Below the pieces are notes generated by a model. The model did not search any database and had not been told where the DNA came from. It worked only from the letters and a program-made list of their open reading frames with translations. A stretch of 64,000 nucleotides of DNA from Halorhabdus rudnickae (GTDB lineage Archaea; Halobacteriota; Halobacteria; Halobacteriales; Haloarculaceae), in assembly GCF_900880625.1 (NCBI RefSeq), contig NZ_CAAHFB010000005.1, positions 124,001 through 188,000 of the forward strand, given 5' to 3'. Position numbers and translations under genes: made by a program. Below are positions 14,978 to 23,466 of this stretch, piece after piece. Positions within the stretch are counted from its first letter, which is position 1. Each line of letters begins with the position of its first letter.

Positions 14978-15528
14978 CTAACCCGGCGAGCAGTTCTGGC
15001 AGGGATAGGGCCCGGGCTGGTGGCAGTAGCAGGTTGTTCAGAGGAGGAGGAAGAAACTCCTGGGAATGAAGGGAGCGACGGTTCTCCCACCCCGACAGAA
15101 ACCACGCCCGAGTTAGAATCCTATGTCAAGCTGGTAGACCATAGTTTTGAGGAAAGAGGTTGGAACAGCGTAGATTTCTTTTACACACTCAAGAACGTTA
15201 GCGACCAAGAGATGGGCTGGATAGAGACTACTATCGAATTATATCAAGATAACGAAAGGGTGGAGGACAGAGTAAATGATACATCTGACCTTGACCCGGG
15301 AATTGAAGTGACTGAATCGCTCTACCTGAATGATGTTTCTCCTGATTCCGAAATCACACGATATGAGATCGAAGTGATTGTCCATCTAGATGACGGTGAC
15401 GTGAGTCATACTTACGAATTTACAGAGTTTGAGGCCCAGGAGCCGACTCCGGCGTAATCGTACAATTGAACCCCTTTCCCGTCTTTGCCATCCGGAAGTT
15501 GAAGTCCCATCTCCGAGAAAACACGGGT

Positions 15529-16218
15529 ATGTGCGGTCGGAACTCGCTGTTCATCGACCAGCAAGATCTCGAGTCCGCCTTCGACGCGACGGTGGTCGCC
15601 GATGGAGACTACGAGCCTCGGTACAATATCGCGCCTGGTGACGGCCTCGAGGTGATCACCAGCGACGCCCCGGACGAGATCGACCGCTTCCACTGGGGCT
15701 TGATCCCGTCGTGGGCAGACGATCCCAGTGACGGGATCATCAACGCTCGGTCGGAGACCGTCGACGAGAAGCGAGTCTTCCAGGAGGCGTGGGAGTCGCG
15801 GCCCTGTCTGGTGCCGTCCTCAGGGTTCTACGAGTGGCAATCACGGAACGGCGGGCTGAAACAGCCCTATCGGATTTACCGCGAGGATAGCCCGGCGTTC
15901 GCGATGGCCGGCATCTGGGACGAGTGGGAGGAAAACGGTGAGTCGCGGTCCTGCGTGACGATCCTCACGACCGAGCCGAACGATTTGATGGAGCCGATTC
16001 ACGATCGGATGCCAGTGGTCCTCCCACGGGAGGCTGAAGATCGCTGGCTTTCAGCTGACCCCGAGGAACGGCACGAACTCTGCCAGCCCTACCCCCGCGA
16101 GGACATGGACGCCTATCCGATTTCGACCCGAGTGAACGACCCCAGTAACGATTCTCCCCAGGTGATCGAGCCCGAAGAACACGAGCAAGCAGGTCTGGAC
16201 GATTTCGAGAGTGAGTAG
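15529..16218 (+). CDS. SRAP-domain abasic-site protein (YedK/HMCES-like)
   Basis: 229 residues beginning MCGR, which places the catalytic Cys2 at the N-terminus after Met removal; this fixes the start at 15529. Other SRAP landmarks are YNIAPGD (active-site Asn), FHWGLIPSWA, NARSET, LVPSSGFYEW (Glu) and IHDRMPVVL (His). SRAP proteins form a covalent thiazolidine link to abasic sites in single-stranded DNA and protect them from breakage. It lies near the PolB2/RecA-like genes, fitting a damage-tolerance theme. Transcription is probably from the 70 bp between the lipoprotein remnant and this gene. Length is normal for the family. Confidence 0.93.
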   Translation: MCGRNSLFIDQQDLESAFDATVVADGDYEPRYNIAPGDGLEVITSDAPDEIDRFHWGLIPSWADDPSDGIINARSETVDEKRVFQEAWESRPCLVPSSGFYEWQSRNGGLKQPYRIYREDSPAFAMAGIWDEWEENGESRSCVTILTTEPNDLMEPIHDRMPVVLPREAEDRWLSADPEERHELCQPYPREDMDAYPISTRVNDPSNDSPQVIEPEEHEQAGLDDFESE

Positions 16219-16251
16219 TCAGAAGTCCCTCAGTCCAGTACAGGAAGCGGA

Positions 16252-17457
16252 TCAGCTAGTATCGTCGCTTAGGATCTGATCAACACGCTCCCGATTCTCC
16301 TTGGTCCGCTCTTCACGATACGATTCGTGGGTCGTTTCGATCGACTGGTGCCGTAGAAGTTCTTGAGTGAGCTCGGCATCTTTAGCATAGAGTTCCGACC
16401 CAAGGCCCCGACGGCCGCCGTGAGGTTTCAGATACTCGCCGTCGACGTTCACATCTGCTTCCTCTGAGAGTCGCTTGAGTACCGATCGAGCGCCGTTCTT
16501 CGACAGCGCCGGTGGGGTGATATCGTATTCTCGGCAGATATCCAGCCATTCGTTTTCGTCGATCACGTCCTCAATCTCGTCGTCGTCCCATCCCCGCTCC
16601 TGGAGAGCTTCACGAACGGTTGCTGACAGTGAGGGGTAATGGCCGGTCACGAAGATGGGCCACTCGTCGGAGCTAGGCTTCATCGACTTCTTATGCCGTT
16701 CGAGAACCGACACCACCCGGTCGATCAGCGGGACATCCTGGTACTCCCGGGACTTGCCGAAGACAGATGCAACCCCATCCTGGAGGGAAACATCGTCCCA
16801 GTTGAGGCCATTCCGCTGATCGTCTCGCGGGTCGGCGACAATCTCAGCGCCACGGACGCCGGTGAGCGCGAGCATCTCGACCAAAGCCCGATCTCGGAAG
16901 GCTTGTTCGCGATCAACGTCGGCGTGATCGGCGTCAGTAGCCGCCTCTACCGATTCATCTTCTGACTGGACGTCATCCTCCGCCTCTACCTCAAGGGCCG
17001 CTCGCGCCCGTTCGTCGACGTAGGATAGTAGCGACTCGCGGGCGTCTTCGGACCAGTACTGCCGATTCGGTTCGGATGTGTTCTCCGGGAGGGGGTCTTG
17101 TGCTCGGTTCGGTTGGGCCGGATTGCTGTCGAGCCGTTCGTCGTCGACGCACCAGCCGAGGAACGCACGGACGCATAGCCAGTAGGGGCCACTGTCGCAG
17201 GCCGACGCACTACTGAGGGAGTCGGAATCGTCGTCAGCACGCTCACGGAGCCATTGAGAGTAGCGGCGAACATCGATCACCTCGATATCGTCGATGCTCT
17301 CGATGCCGCGCTGTTCGCGAAGGAACCAGCTGAAATCCGAGAGGACTGTGGCGGAGGTCGCTCGGTAGCTGCCCGAGTCGATCTCAGCCAGACGGGCGTC
17401 GATCGCCGCGTCAAGGCTGTTCTGCCGGGTCGAACCCAGGGATTTCGTGTCCCTCAT
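16252..17457 (-). CDS. Tyrosine recombinase / integrase
   Basis: 401 residues from the ATG at 17457. The N-terminal SAM-like core-binding domain (ATVLSDFSWFLREQRGIESIDD) is followed by the catalytic domain: LTGVRGAEI (first Arg), GKSREYQDVPL (Lys), LKPHGGRRGLGSEL (HxxR), and LLRHQSIETTHESY (His and nucleophile Tyr). An acidic insert of about 40 residues (EDDVQSEDESVEAATDADHADVD) lies before the first catalytic Arg, common in haloarchaeal integrases. It could resolve replicon dimers or integrate the element; no tRNA or att core is visible nearby. A perfect palindrome (17496-17525) lies upstream of its start. Confidence 0.9.
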   Translation of the reverse strand: MRDTKSLGSTRQNSLDAAIDARLAEIDSGSYRATSATVLSDFSWFLREQRGIESIDDIEVIDVRRYSQWLRERADDDSDSLSSASACDSGPYWLCVRAFLGWCVDDERLDSNPAQPNRAQDPLPENTSEPNRQYWSEDARESLLSYVDERARAALEVEAEDDVQSEDESVEAATDADHADVDREQAFRDRALVEMLALTGVRGAEIVADPRDDQRNGLNWDDVSLQDGVASVFGKSREYQDVPLIDRVVSVLERHKKSMKPSSDEWPIFVTGHYPSLSATVREALQERGWDDDEIEDVIDENEWLDICREYDITPPALSKNGARSVLKRLSEEADVNVDGEYLKPHGGRRGLGSELYAKDAELTQELLRHQSIETTHESYREERTKENRERVDQILSDDTS

Positions 17458-17495
17458 CGCTTGTGCTTCCCTGACGGCGCCGGGGTACAATAATC

Positions 17496-17525
17496 TACTG
17501 TGTTTTATTGGGCTAAAACACAGTA
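17496..17525. promoter_or_regulatory. 12-bp perfect inverted repeat upstream of the integrase
   Basis: TACTGTGTTTTA (17496-17507) and TAAAACACAGTA (17514-17525) around a 6-bp spacer, 39 bp upstream of the integrase ATG. This spacing fits an operator over the promoter. It could also be a recombination core site for the recombinase itself, since tyrosine recombinases bind arms of 11-13 bp around a 6-8 bp core. Confidence 0.5.
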
Positions 17526-17839
17526 ATTGTATACCGGCCAGTACCTCTCGAATTCGGCCATTTCAGCCCATCAAGACTGCATTTAGCTCATGTATAAACT
17601 ACATGCCGCTATATGAATTGTCAAATTTGGAAGTTCCACTACTTCGGAGGTTGGTATATTGAAGACCGGAACTAGCGGGAAATTAGATGCCTAAGAAAAA
17701 CACGAGAGTCAACAAACCCACAGATCAGTGGCGTTCCTCCCTCTCAGCGTGTGATGGTGGAATCAAGCCCGTTCAGCAAGGTTTCTAGACAAAGCTGTCG
17801 CTCACAGCCGAGCAAACCGATCAGGTTCAGCAGACGTCC
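17526..17839. other. Non-coding stretch between integrase and IS4-like transposase
   Basis: No convincing gene. The left half is AT-rich and the right half approaches the transposase element. A GGTTTC at 17779-17784 could be the left end of that element, since GAAACC also occurs on its other side (about 19581-19586), but the similarity beyond six bases is weak. Confidence 0.4.
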
Positions 17840-19513
17840 TCAATCGATCGGTCGGAGGTATTTCGCGACGTAATCGATGAACTCGCCGGCTGTGAGGTAC
17901 GGTGCGAAGTCCACGATCTCTGTGGACACTCCGGCTTTGAGCAGGAGGTCCGTCAGCCGCCACAGATTATAGAGAAGTACTGCAAATACGAAGTAGAACG
18001 ACCGAACGCGGTAATCCTTCGAGCTCGTCGTCGCGAGGAAATCGTGCTTGATCGTCTTGTATTCGTTCTCAATCTGCCACCGATCACTGTACCGTCGACA
18101 GAACCCTTCTGCATCGTCGGGTGAGACGGCGACGTTGGTAGCGAACACGGCAGTCCCGTCACTCTCCTCCGATGCGGTTGGCACGTAGCAAAACCGCATC
18201 TCGTGACTCCCATGCTCGACGTTTACCCGGGCAGCTTCGACTGCCACATCCTCGCCGGCACTATCCATCTTCTCTATGACGGTTGCCTCGGTCTGCATCG
18301 TCCGCTTGGGGATCAGATAGTTCACGTTTAGATTCGAGAGCGTCTGGAAGACGTCCATCGAATCGAACTCCCGATCGCAGACCACCGTATCGACGGTCAC
18401 GAGTTGTTTTGCCCGCCGAACGAGTCGCCGGACGAGACGATGCATCTGATTGGGCCGATTATCGTCCCAGGGAGAACTCTCCACGACCGGTTCGACGGCG
18501 AGAACAAGTGGGACGTTCCGTCCGACGAGGGTCAGCGTCGCGAATTTGTACCCGCGGTACTCGTGTTTCGTGCCGCTTACCATCGGCATATCCTCTACGG
18601 TCCCGTAGTACGGGATAGTCGTCGTATCGATCGCAACCGTCACCGGCTCCTGAAGCGGGAGATGATCGATCGCCCCGAGCATCTGCTCGGTTGCATCGTC
18701 GAACGCAGAGAGAATCTCATCAGGGTCGAACTGTTTGACCGCTCGCAGATGGGTATCTCCGTGAGGCGTCTGCTCACGATGTGAGTGAGAAGCGAAGCGT
18801 CTCGATCCCTGATCTGCACCGCAGCCGACCATCCCAATATAACTCTGAAGTTCGAGAAAACAGCTGTCGTCGTAGGAGCTGTTATCGGCCCGTTCTGAAT
18901 CGAACGGAGCGAACGCGTAGGACCGCCCGAGCTTGAGCATCTGTGTGATTTGCTGGGATGAAAAGACATCGTCGTTTGACTCTGCGGACTCGAAAGCATC
19001 ACTCTCCGTAGACTCCTTTCGGACAGTCTGGATCGAGACGTCGTACTTGTGGGCGTACTCGCGGATCTTTCTCACCCACCTGGTGACAATATCGCGCAGT
19101 TCCTCGGGGAAGCGATTCCGCCAGGTCCGCGAGAACGTCGACGCGTCGGGGACGCTATCGAGGCCAATAGCGGCCGAAACTTCGGGCCAGCGTTGGAGAT
19201 CACGGGCTACCTCCTCGTAATTCCGATTCGTGAGCTCTTTGTATAGGAATGCCTGGACAATCGGTCCGAAGTCGTACGGTGCCGGGTGCCAACCCGGATA
19301 CGTGTCGAGTTCCTCACGAAGGAGATCCGGAATTGTCGTCGCTTGCAGGGTCTCAATCAGCGAGGAAGAGGTTCGTAGCTTGGAGCGAGCCTTCATCTGG
19401 TAATGCCACATCGCCAACCGGCGCTTCTTCCGGGCTTTGCTTTCCGGATCATCGCGATGGCCTGGATGAACGTCAGTCTGCCAGTTGATTGTCTTGATGT
19501 CCGTCGTCTCCAT
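17840..19513 (-). CDS. IS4-like DDE transposase (557 residues)
   Basis: A long DDE transposase. The N-terminal region (PAPYDFGPIVQAFLYKELTNRNYEEVARDL) and 'DASTFSRTWR' are target/end-binding parts seen in haloarchaeal IS4-like enzymes. First Asp is in VTVAIDTTTIPYYG, second in TVDTVVCDREFDSMDV, and Glu in RYSDRWQIENEYKTIKHDFL, followed by the conserved SFYFVFAVLLYNLWRLTDLL. It has no frameshift or stop. An acidic insert around residues 160-190 makes it longer than usual. I cannot place exact terminal repeats; only GGTTTC-type ends about 55-70 bp outside the gene are suggestive. Confidence 0.85.
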   Translation of the reverse strand: METTDIKTINWQTDVHPGHRDDPESKARKKRRLAMWHYQMKARSKLRTSSSLIETLQATTIPDLLREELDTYPGWHPAPYDFGPIVQAFLYKELTNRNYEEVARDLQRWPEVSAAIGLDSVPDASTFSRTWRNRFPEELRDIVTRWVRKIREYAHKYDVSIQTVRKESTESDAFESAESNDDVFSSQQITQMLKLGRSYAFAPFDSERADNSSYDDSCFLELQSYIGMVGCGADQGSRRFASHSHREQTPHGDTHLRAVKQFDPDEILSAFDDATEQMLGAIDHLPLQEPVTVAIDTTTIPYYGTVEDMPMVSGTKHEYRGYKFATLTLVGRNVPLVLAVEPVVESSPWDDNRPNQMHRLVRRLVRRAKQLVTVDTVVCDREFDSMDVFQTLSNLNVNYLIPKRTMQTEATVIEKMDSAGEDVAVEAARVNVEHGSHEMRFCYVPTASEESDGTAVFATNVAVSPDDAEGFCRRYSDRWQIENEYKTIKHDFLATTSSKDYRVRSFYFVFAVLLYNLWRLTDLLLKAGVSTEIVDFAPYLTAGEFIDYVAKYLRPID

Positions 19514-19696
19514 TTGATCGATCGATTTGACTGGCGTCCTGAAGAAGTGGTCGATCGGTCAGGTAGAGTATGGGGCCTGCTGAAACCCTTGGCGGATGAT
19601 TTTTGGCCGATCTGTGGTCAATACAGGGGACGTACGTATCGTTCAAGTAGAGACATTTTATACACACGGGAGTAATATATTCGTAGCACTAACAGA

Positions 19697-20044
19697 ATGT
19701 CCTTACTCAAAATTCTGATCGGTGCTGGAATTGTTGTCGGGGCGAGTGTCGCTGTGCTCGTGTATCTGGATTGCAGACGGCGAGACCTCCCACCATCAAG
19801 CCGTCTCGTTTGGGCACTCATCTGTGGTGGCGGAAGTTTTGCCGCCTTTCTAGTCCCGTATGTCTTCCAGTACGAACTGCAATTCCTGTACTTCGGAGTG
19901 CTGAAACCGCGCCCAGTCGCCGTGTCTCCCTACGAGTCGCTGTTGGTTACTCTCACGGCTGGACTCGGAATCACACTTGTTCTTGTGAGCCTATATCTTG
20001 CTGAAAGTCGATTCTGGAACTGGACAGCAACAGAAACGCAGTGA
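19697..20044 (+). CDS. Small three-helix membrane protein
   Basis: 115 residues with three hydrophobic segments: LLKILIGAGIVVGASVAVLV, LVWALICGGGSFAAFLVPYV and LLVTLTAGLGITLVLVSLYL. The loop between the first two carries CRRRDLPPSSR, a positive-inside signal. I do not recognise a specific family. It follows the transposase region and precedes the first copy of the 84-bp direct repeat. Expression may come from the AT-rich TTTTATACAC stretch about 45 nt upstream. The function is unknown. Confidence 0.6.
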   Translation: MSLLKILIGAGIVVGASVAVLVYLDCRRRDLPPSSRLVWALICGGGSFAAFLVPYVFQYELQFLYFGVLKPRPVAVSPYESLLVTLTAGLGITLVLVSLYLAESRFWNWTATETQ

Positions 20045-20062
20045 TATCAAAATCATTCAGTT

Positions 20063-20146
20063 CGCACATTCACCTACCGGGTGTTTCAGTCCAAATCAGC
20101 TGAGGAGAACTCGGCTCGATGTGGTGAGCAGATTCGGTCAGTACAG
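20063..20146 (+). repeat. 84-bp perfect direct repeat, copy 1
   Basis: The sequence starting CGCACATTCACCTACCGGG and ending GGTCAGTACAG is identical to 20671-20754. The two copies bracket the lipoprotein gene at 20212-20658 with a 608-bp period. Matching stops abruptly at both ends, as expected for a duplicated segment or recombination scar. Confidence 0.95.
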
Positions 20147-20211
20147 AAGATTCAGCTACAGCTAACAAGAGTCCACAATTTTAATAACACAAAAACATTT
20201 TCTTCTAATCT

Positions 20212-20658
20212 ATGACTCGGTGCATAAATCGTCGGACGTTCCTTGCAGGTACCTCTACTGTAGTTACCGCCGCTCTTGGAGGGTGTACGATGGTAGGCGG
20301 TGGTGAGAACGGACAAAAAGGTGTGAACCTTACACATGTTGAACTCGGGAACGGGAGCGGTGAATCTCAGGTCTTTGATGTACTCGTCACCCACAACGAT
20401 GACACTATTTACTGGTCGTCACAGGAAGTCAGGAGTGGAGAGGGAGAGGGAGAGGTCATTGAGATAGACTCTCCTAACGAGTACGGGCATGTCGAAGTGT
20501 ACGTCCGAGTTGGCGACGTATGGGAGCGGACCGACTTCGACACCGACAGACTTGACGGAAAGCACGTCATCGCGTCAGTCACATACGGGATGATAGAAGA
20601 GGATATACTACGTATCAGCCGTCTTGTCTCTGACCGTCCAACCTCTACTGAGGGATGA
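20212..20658 (+). CDS. Tat-exported lipoprotein, bracketed by 84-bp repeats
   Basis: 148 residues with an N-terminal CINRRTFLAGTSTVVTAALGG leading to a lipobox Cys in GGCTM: twin Arg, hydrophobic helix, then lipid-anchored Cys. The mature part is acidic with beta-type strands and no known enzyme motif (VEVYVRVGDVWERTDFDTDRL). A TTTTAATAAC box about 30 nt upstream of the ATG suggests a leaderless mRNA. It would sit on the outer face of the membrane. The direct repeats on both sides make it a possible cassette that could be lost by recombination. Confidence 0.75.
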   Translation: MTRCINRRTFLAGTSTVVTAALGGCTMVGGGENGQKGVNLTHVELGNGSGESQVFDVLVTHNDDTIYWSSQEVRSGEGEGEVIEIDSPNEYGHVEVYVRVGDVWERTDFDTDRLDGKHVIASVTYGMIEEDILRISRLVSDRPTSTEG

Positions 20659-20670
20659 CTTCGGGCAATA

Positions 20671-20754
20671 CGCACATTCACCTACCGGGTGTTTCAGTCC
20701 AAATCAGCTGAGGAGAACTCGGCTCGATGTGGTGAGCAGATTCGGTCAGTACAG
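20671..20754 (+). repeat. 84-bp perfect direct repeat, copy 2
   Basis: Identical to 20063-20146; it begins 12 nt after the lipoprotein stop codon. No ORF of note spans either copy, so the repeat is probably non-coding or a remnant. Confidence 0.95.
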
Positions 20755-20797
20755 GGAGTGGGTCTATCGGACAGCAGTGGATTTCATAGATTCTTGC

Positions 20798-21562
20798 TCA
20801 TTGGCTGCCCAGCTGGTACGTAAAATTATACTTCATGCTACTACCAGACGCCGCTACGATTGTAATTTCGCCGGTTCGGTCGATACCGCTCCATTCGGTG
20901 TTGCTGTCCTCAGGAACCGCAAATGGTGAATACGTTGTCTCGAAGGGTGCTGTCTCCCCAGGAGAGATGACTAGATCCGAACGACTTGGAGACTGTGGGC
21001 GGTTGGACTCGGTTCCCACTACCCCTGGCCCAAATCCCAGTGTTGAGCGGTCGAACGACTCGTGCTGTGGATCGACCGTCGGAGCAGGAACGTCACCAGA
21101 GATGGCAACAAACCGGACAAGTAACGGTGTTTCGCCTTGATTCGTGATATCAAACTGAGCTTGACTCTCCGGTCCGACCTCAACAGCTGACGTGTGGCCG
21201 TGCACAGGTCCCTTCCAGATCCACTCGGTGATCGTTCCCCTCTCCGTATCCACTTCGAGCTTGAGTGATTTTGTGGCATACGTCTCTAAACGGTCTGGGA
21301 ATACCACCTGAAATCGACAGTTCGTCGATGGATTTTCTATAGACGCATACTGTGTATCTCGTGACGAATTGTAGATACTAGCCTCTGTAATGTCGAACTC
21401 CTCGTCAAGTCGGACGACTAATTCGGTGTCCTCGTAGTGATAACCCTCGACAACCGAAGAGGCACGAGGAGAGTCGTTTCCGAACGGCAGTGGCTCAGCA
21501 CAACCGGTCACAGACCCGAGTGCAGCCGCGCCGAGTGTAACGAGGAGCCGACGACGCTTCAT
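20798..21562 (-). CDS. Tat-exported lipoprotein
   Basis: 254 residues from the ATG at 21562: MKRRRLLVTLGAAALGSVTG followed by CAEPLPFG gives a basic twin-Arg n-region, hydrophobic core and lipobox Cys. The mature protein is acidic with an immunoglobulin-like strand pattern (FDITNQGETPLLVRFVAISG, VISPGETAPFETTYSPFAV), typical of haloarchaeal surface lipoproteins. An upstream in-frame start would add a non-signal extension and is rejected. It is convergent with the 84-bp repeat region. A hairpin at 21702-21736 separates it from the nuclease gene. The function is unknown. Confidence 0.78.
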   Translation of the reverse strand: MKRRRLLVTLGAAALGSVTGCAEPLPFGNDSPRASSVVEGYHYEDTELVVRLDEEFDITEASIYNSSRDTQYASIENPSTNCRFQVVFPDRLETYATKSLKLEVDTERGTITEWIWKGPVHGHTSAVEVGPESQAQFDITNQGETPLLVRFVAISGDVPAPTVDPQHESFDRSTLGFGPGVVGTESNRPQSPSRSDLVISPGETAPFETTYSPFAVPEDSNTEWSGIDRTGEITIVAASGSSMKYNFTYQLGSQ

Positions 21563-21701
21563 ATCAAAATGTTGTTTATCTACGCTAAATACTTTCTCAA
21601 GTCGAAGTGAAAGACATGCACGTCTACTAACCACTTTATTCTATTTTGTTCATCTGAAAATAAGGCACGCATGAAAATCATCCTCCGAAGTCGTGCCGCC
21701 C

Positions 21702-21736
21702 CCTCTTAGTACCGCCGATTATTGGCGTCTAAGAGG
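21702..21736. terminator. Hairpin between lipoprotein promoter region and beta-CASP gene end
   Basis: CCTCTTAG (21702-21709) pairs with CTAAGAGG (21729-21736), and CGCC/GGCG inside extends the stem. It lies about 60 bp beyond the stop codon of the nuclease gene, read on the minus strand. It may terminate that transcript or insulate the next promoter. A second weaker hairpin, GGCACG/CGTGCC, lies at 21664-21697. Confidence 0.35.
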
Positions 21737-21799
21737 TTCATACGGCAGATTAGTCATTCAACGGCGAAAGATCGAGAATAGCAGCGGGGGGTTTCGGCC

Positions 21800-23350
21800 T
21801 TACTGACGGTTCGTGACTGCTTCGATATCTTCACGGAGCGACGCCAATTCCTCTTCCAGCCGGTCCTGCCGTTCGAGCAAGCGCTCGACATCGGGCGTGA
21901 TCACGTCTGACTTCCCAACTTCGATCGCTTCGAGGTGGCTGGCCGTCTGGACTGCCTCGGCCTCAGTATTGTCGTCGAGATACTCGCGTAGGTGAGCGGC
22001 CGCAGCGGGAGGGCCGTGGACAAGCGAGATACCGAGGGGATTCGCTCCGCGAGCAAACTCGAGAAGATCGTTCGCAGCGGCGTGACCGGACATCCCACCG
22101 ATTTCGTGGACCCAGGCGGTCGGGACCCGGATCTCCTGTTCTTGGAAGCCGAACTCGTCTGTCTCGGAATCGTAGTCCTCGGCAGCCGGGAGCGCGGTGA
22201 TCGTGACGTCAGCGACGTCGCCCGGTGTATCTTGGATCGCGCGTCCGGGCGTCCCCTCGGCCTGATAGCCGATGAACAGCACCCGTGCTTGGTCGTAGTG
22301 ACGGGCGAGGTCACGCAGGTAGTACGGCGACCAGCCGCCGGTGAGCATCCCTGACGGCGCCACGATGATCGGTGCGGACTCCCCATCGAGAAGGCGTTCC
22401 CGTTCTTCCATCGTCTCGGGCGTCCAGGCACAGTCGGGCGTAAACGGCTCAGCGTCGTTCGAGTTGATCCGGTAGTTGGTGATCGATTCGCCCATGAATT
22501 CGTCCTGGCAGAACACCTCGTAGACGGACATCGACTCCGTGATCATGCCGTCGTAGACGATCGACGGTTCGCCGTCGACGGCGCCGCGAAGATCGTCTTC
22601 ACGCTCCCGGAATAGTTGGAGGATCTCCTGGGCCCGCCCGACGGCGAACGTCGGGATGAGGACCGGAATACCGTCAGCGTGAGCTTGCTTGGCCCGCTTG
22701 TAGACTTCTGTCCGGGCATCGCTGAACGAGCGGTGTTGCATCGTGTCCCCGTAGGTGGACTCGAGGACGAGCTCGTCTGCCTCAGGCGGCTCGTCGATAT
22801 CGCCGAGATGGGCACTTCGACCGCCGAGGTCGCCGGAGAACACCACACGGCGATCGTCGAATTCCAGGACGAGCCACGCACTCCCGAGAAGGTGGGCAGC
22901 GTCACCGAACTCGTAGGTGACGTTGAGATAATGGTCGCGATCGTACCCGACGCTGGTGACGCGATCGAGGACACGCTCGACGTCGTCGCTGGTGAACTCT
23001 TGGGGTCGACCGAGCTCTTCGGCCTCTTGCTTGTGTATCTGGAGAGAGTCGTGGAGCAAGATTCCCGTTAGAGCATTCGTCGGCCGGGTCATCACGATCG
23101 ATGCATCGTCGGCGAGCAGTCCGCGTTTTTCCGCAACCGGCAGAGCGCCGATGTGGTCGATGTGCGCGTGCGTGATGAACACCCCGTCGATCTGTCCGGG
23201 CCCGATGCCACGGAATGTCGGAAACTCCGCCGTCTGAGCCTGCTTTATACCACAGTCGACGAAGTAATCTCGATCGTCGGCCTGGACGTGATAGCATGAT
23301 CGGCCGACTTCGTCGGCTCCGCCACGCGGCGTGATCTCGAATGTGCTCAT
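21800..23350 (-). CDS. Beta-CASP metallo-beta-lactamase nuclease
   Basis: 516 residues. The MBL motif 2 is VFITHAHIDHIGALP (about 60-72), motif 3 lies in DAAHLLGSAWLVLEF, motif 4 in VVFSGDLGG, and beta-CASP-type motifs follow (VLESTYGDTMQHRS, VLIPTFAVGRAQEILQLF, IIVAPSGMLTGGWSPYYL, HEIGGMSGHAAANDLLEF). This family includes archaeal CPSF-like and RNase J-like RNA-processing enzymes. There is no KH domain at the N-terminus, unlike aCPSF1, so it fits the shorter group. A C-terminal coiled coil (RLLERQDRLEEELASLRED) may mediate dimers. It acts on RNA or DNA in the cytoplasm; the precise substrate is unknown. Confidence 0.9.
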   Translation of the reverse strand: MSTFEITPRGGADEVGRSCYHVQADDRDYFVDCGIKQAQTAEFPTFRGIGPGQIDGVFITHAHIDHIGALPVAEKRGLLADDASIVMTRPTNALTGILLHDSLQIHKQEAEELGRPQEFTSDDVERVLDRVTSVGYDRDHYLNVTYEFGDAAHLLGSAWLVLEFDDRRVVFSGDLGGRSAHLGDIDEPPEADELVLESTYGDTMQHRSFSDARTEVYKRAKQAHADGIPVLIPTFAVGRAQEILQLFREREDDLRGAVDGEPSIVYDGMITESMSVYEVFCQDEFMGESITNYRINSNDAEPFTPDCAWTPETMEERERLLDGESAPIIVAPSGMLTGGWSPYYLRDLARHYDQARVLFIGYQAEGTPGRAIQDTPGDVADVTITALPAAEDYDSETDEFGFQEQEIRVPTAWVHEIGGMSGHAAANDLLEFARGANPLGISLVHGPPAAAAHLREYLDDNTEAEAVQTASHLEAIEVGKSDVITPDVERLLERQDRLEEELASLREDIEAVTNRQ

Positions 23351-23392
23351 ACTGTCTCCTCGACCCTGGTCACGTATATCGTTCGTAAACTA

Positions 23393-23446
23393 CCCTACCC
23401 TACTTCGCTCGGGGGCAATCGCCCCGCTCGCTCGTTGAGGGTAGGG
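23393..23446 (-). ncRNA. Hairpin end of the TnpB element (probable right end / omega-RNA scaffold)
   Basis: CCCTACCCT (23393-23401) pairs with AGGGTAGGG (23438-23446), with an inner GGGGC/GCCCC stem. It lies just after the tnpB stop codon on the minus strand, where the right end and the guide-RNA (omega-RNA) scaffold of IS200/IS605-type elements sit. Sequence to the left of 23393 would be the guide. The RNA role is inferred from family knowledge. Confidence 0.5.
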
Positions 23447-23466
23447 CTTTCGCGTGGACTCCCGTT

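Larger units (their letters stand above)
13648..15457 (+). pseudogene. Tat lipoprotein gene split by the IS5-like element
   Basis: If the IS (13666-14969) and one copy of the 8-bp target duplication are removed, MRKKND (13648-13665) joins in frame to LTRRAVLAGIGPGLVAVAGCSEEEE (from 14978). This restores a Tat signal with twin Arg and an AGC lipobox, followed by about 140 acidic residues and a C-terminal domain with beta-type strands. The family is an archaeal membrane-anchored lipoprotein of unknown function. The insertion lies within the signal peptide, so export is lost unless translation restarts; a TTG at 14891 in the IS end keeps the remainder open. A longer reading of the same frame begins at an ATG at 13558. 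Confidence 0.8.

Noticed and set aside
17779-19586. Exact terminal repeats for the IS4-like element
   Set aside because: GGTTTC and GAAACC occur at suitable places, but similarity beyond about six bases is poor and no target duplication is visible, so element borders are not claimed.
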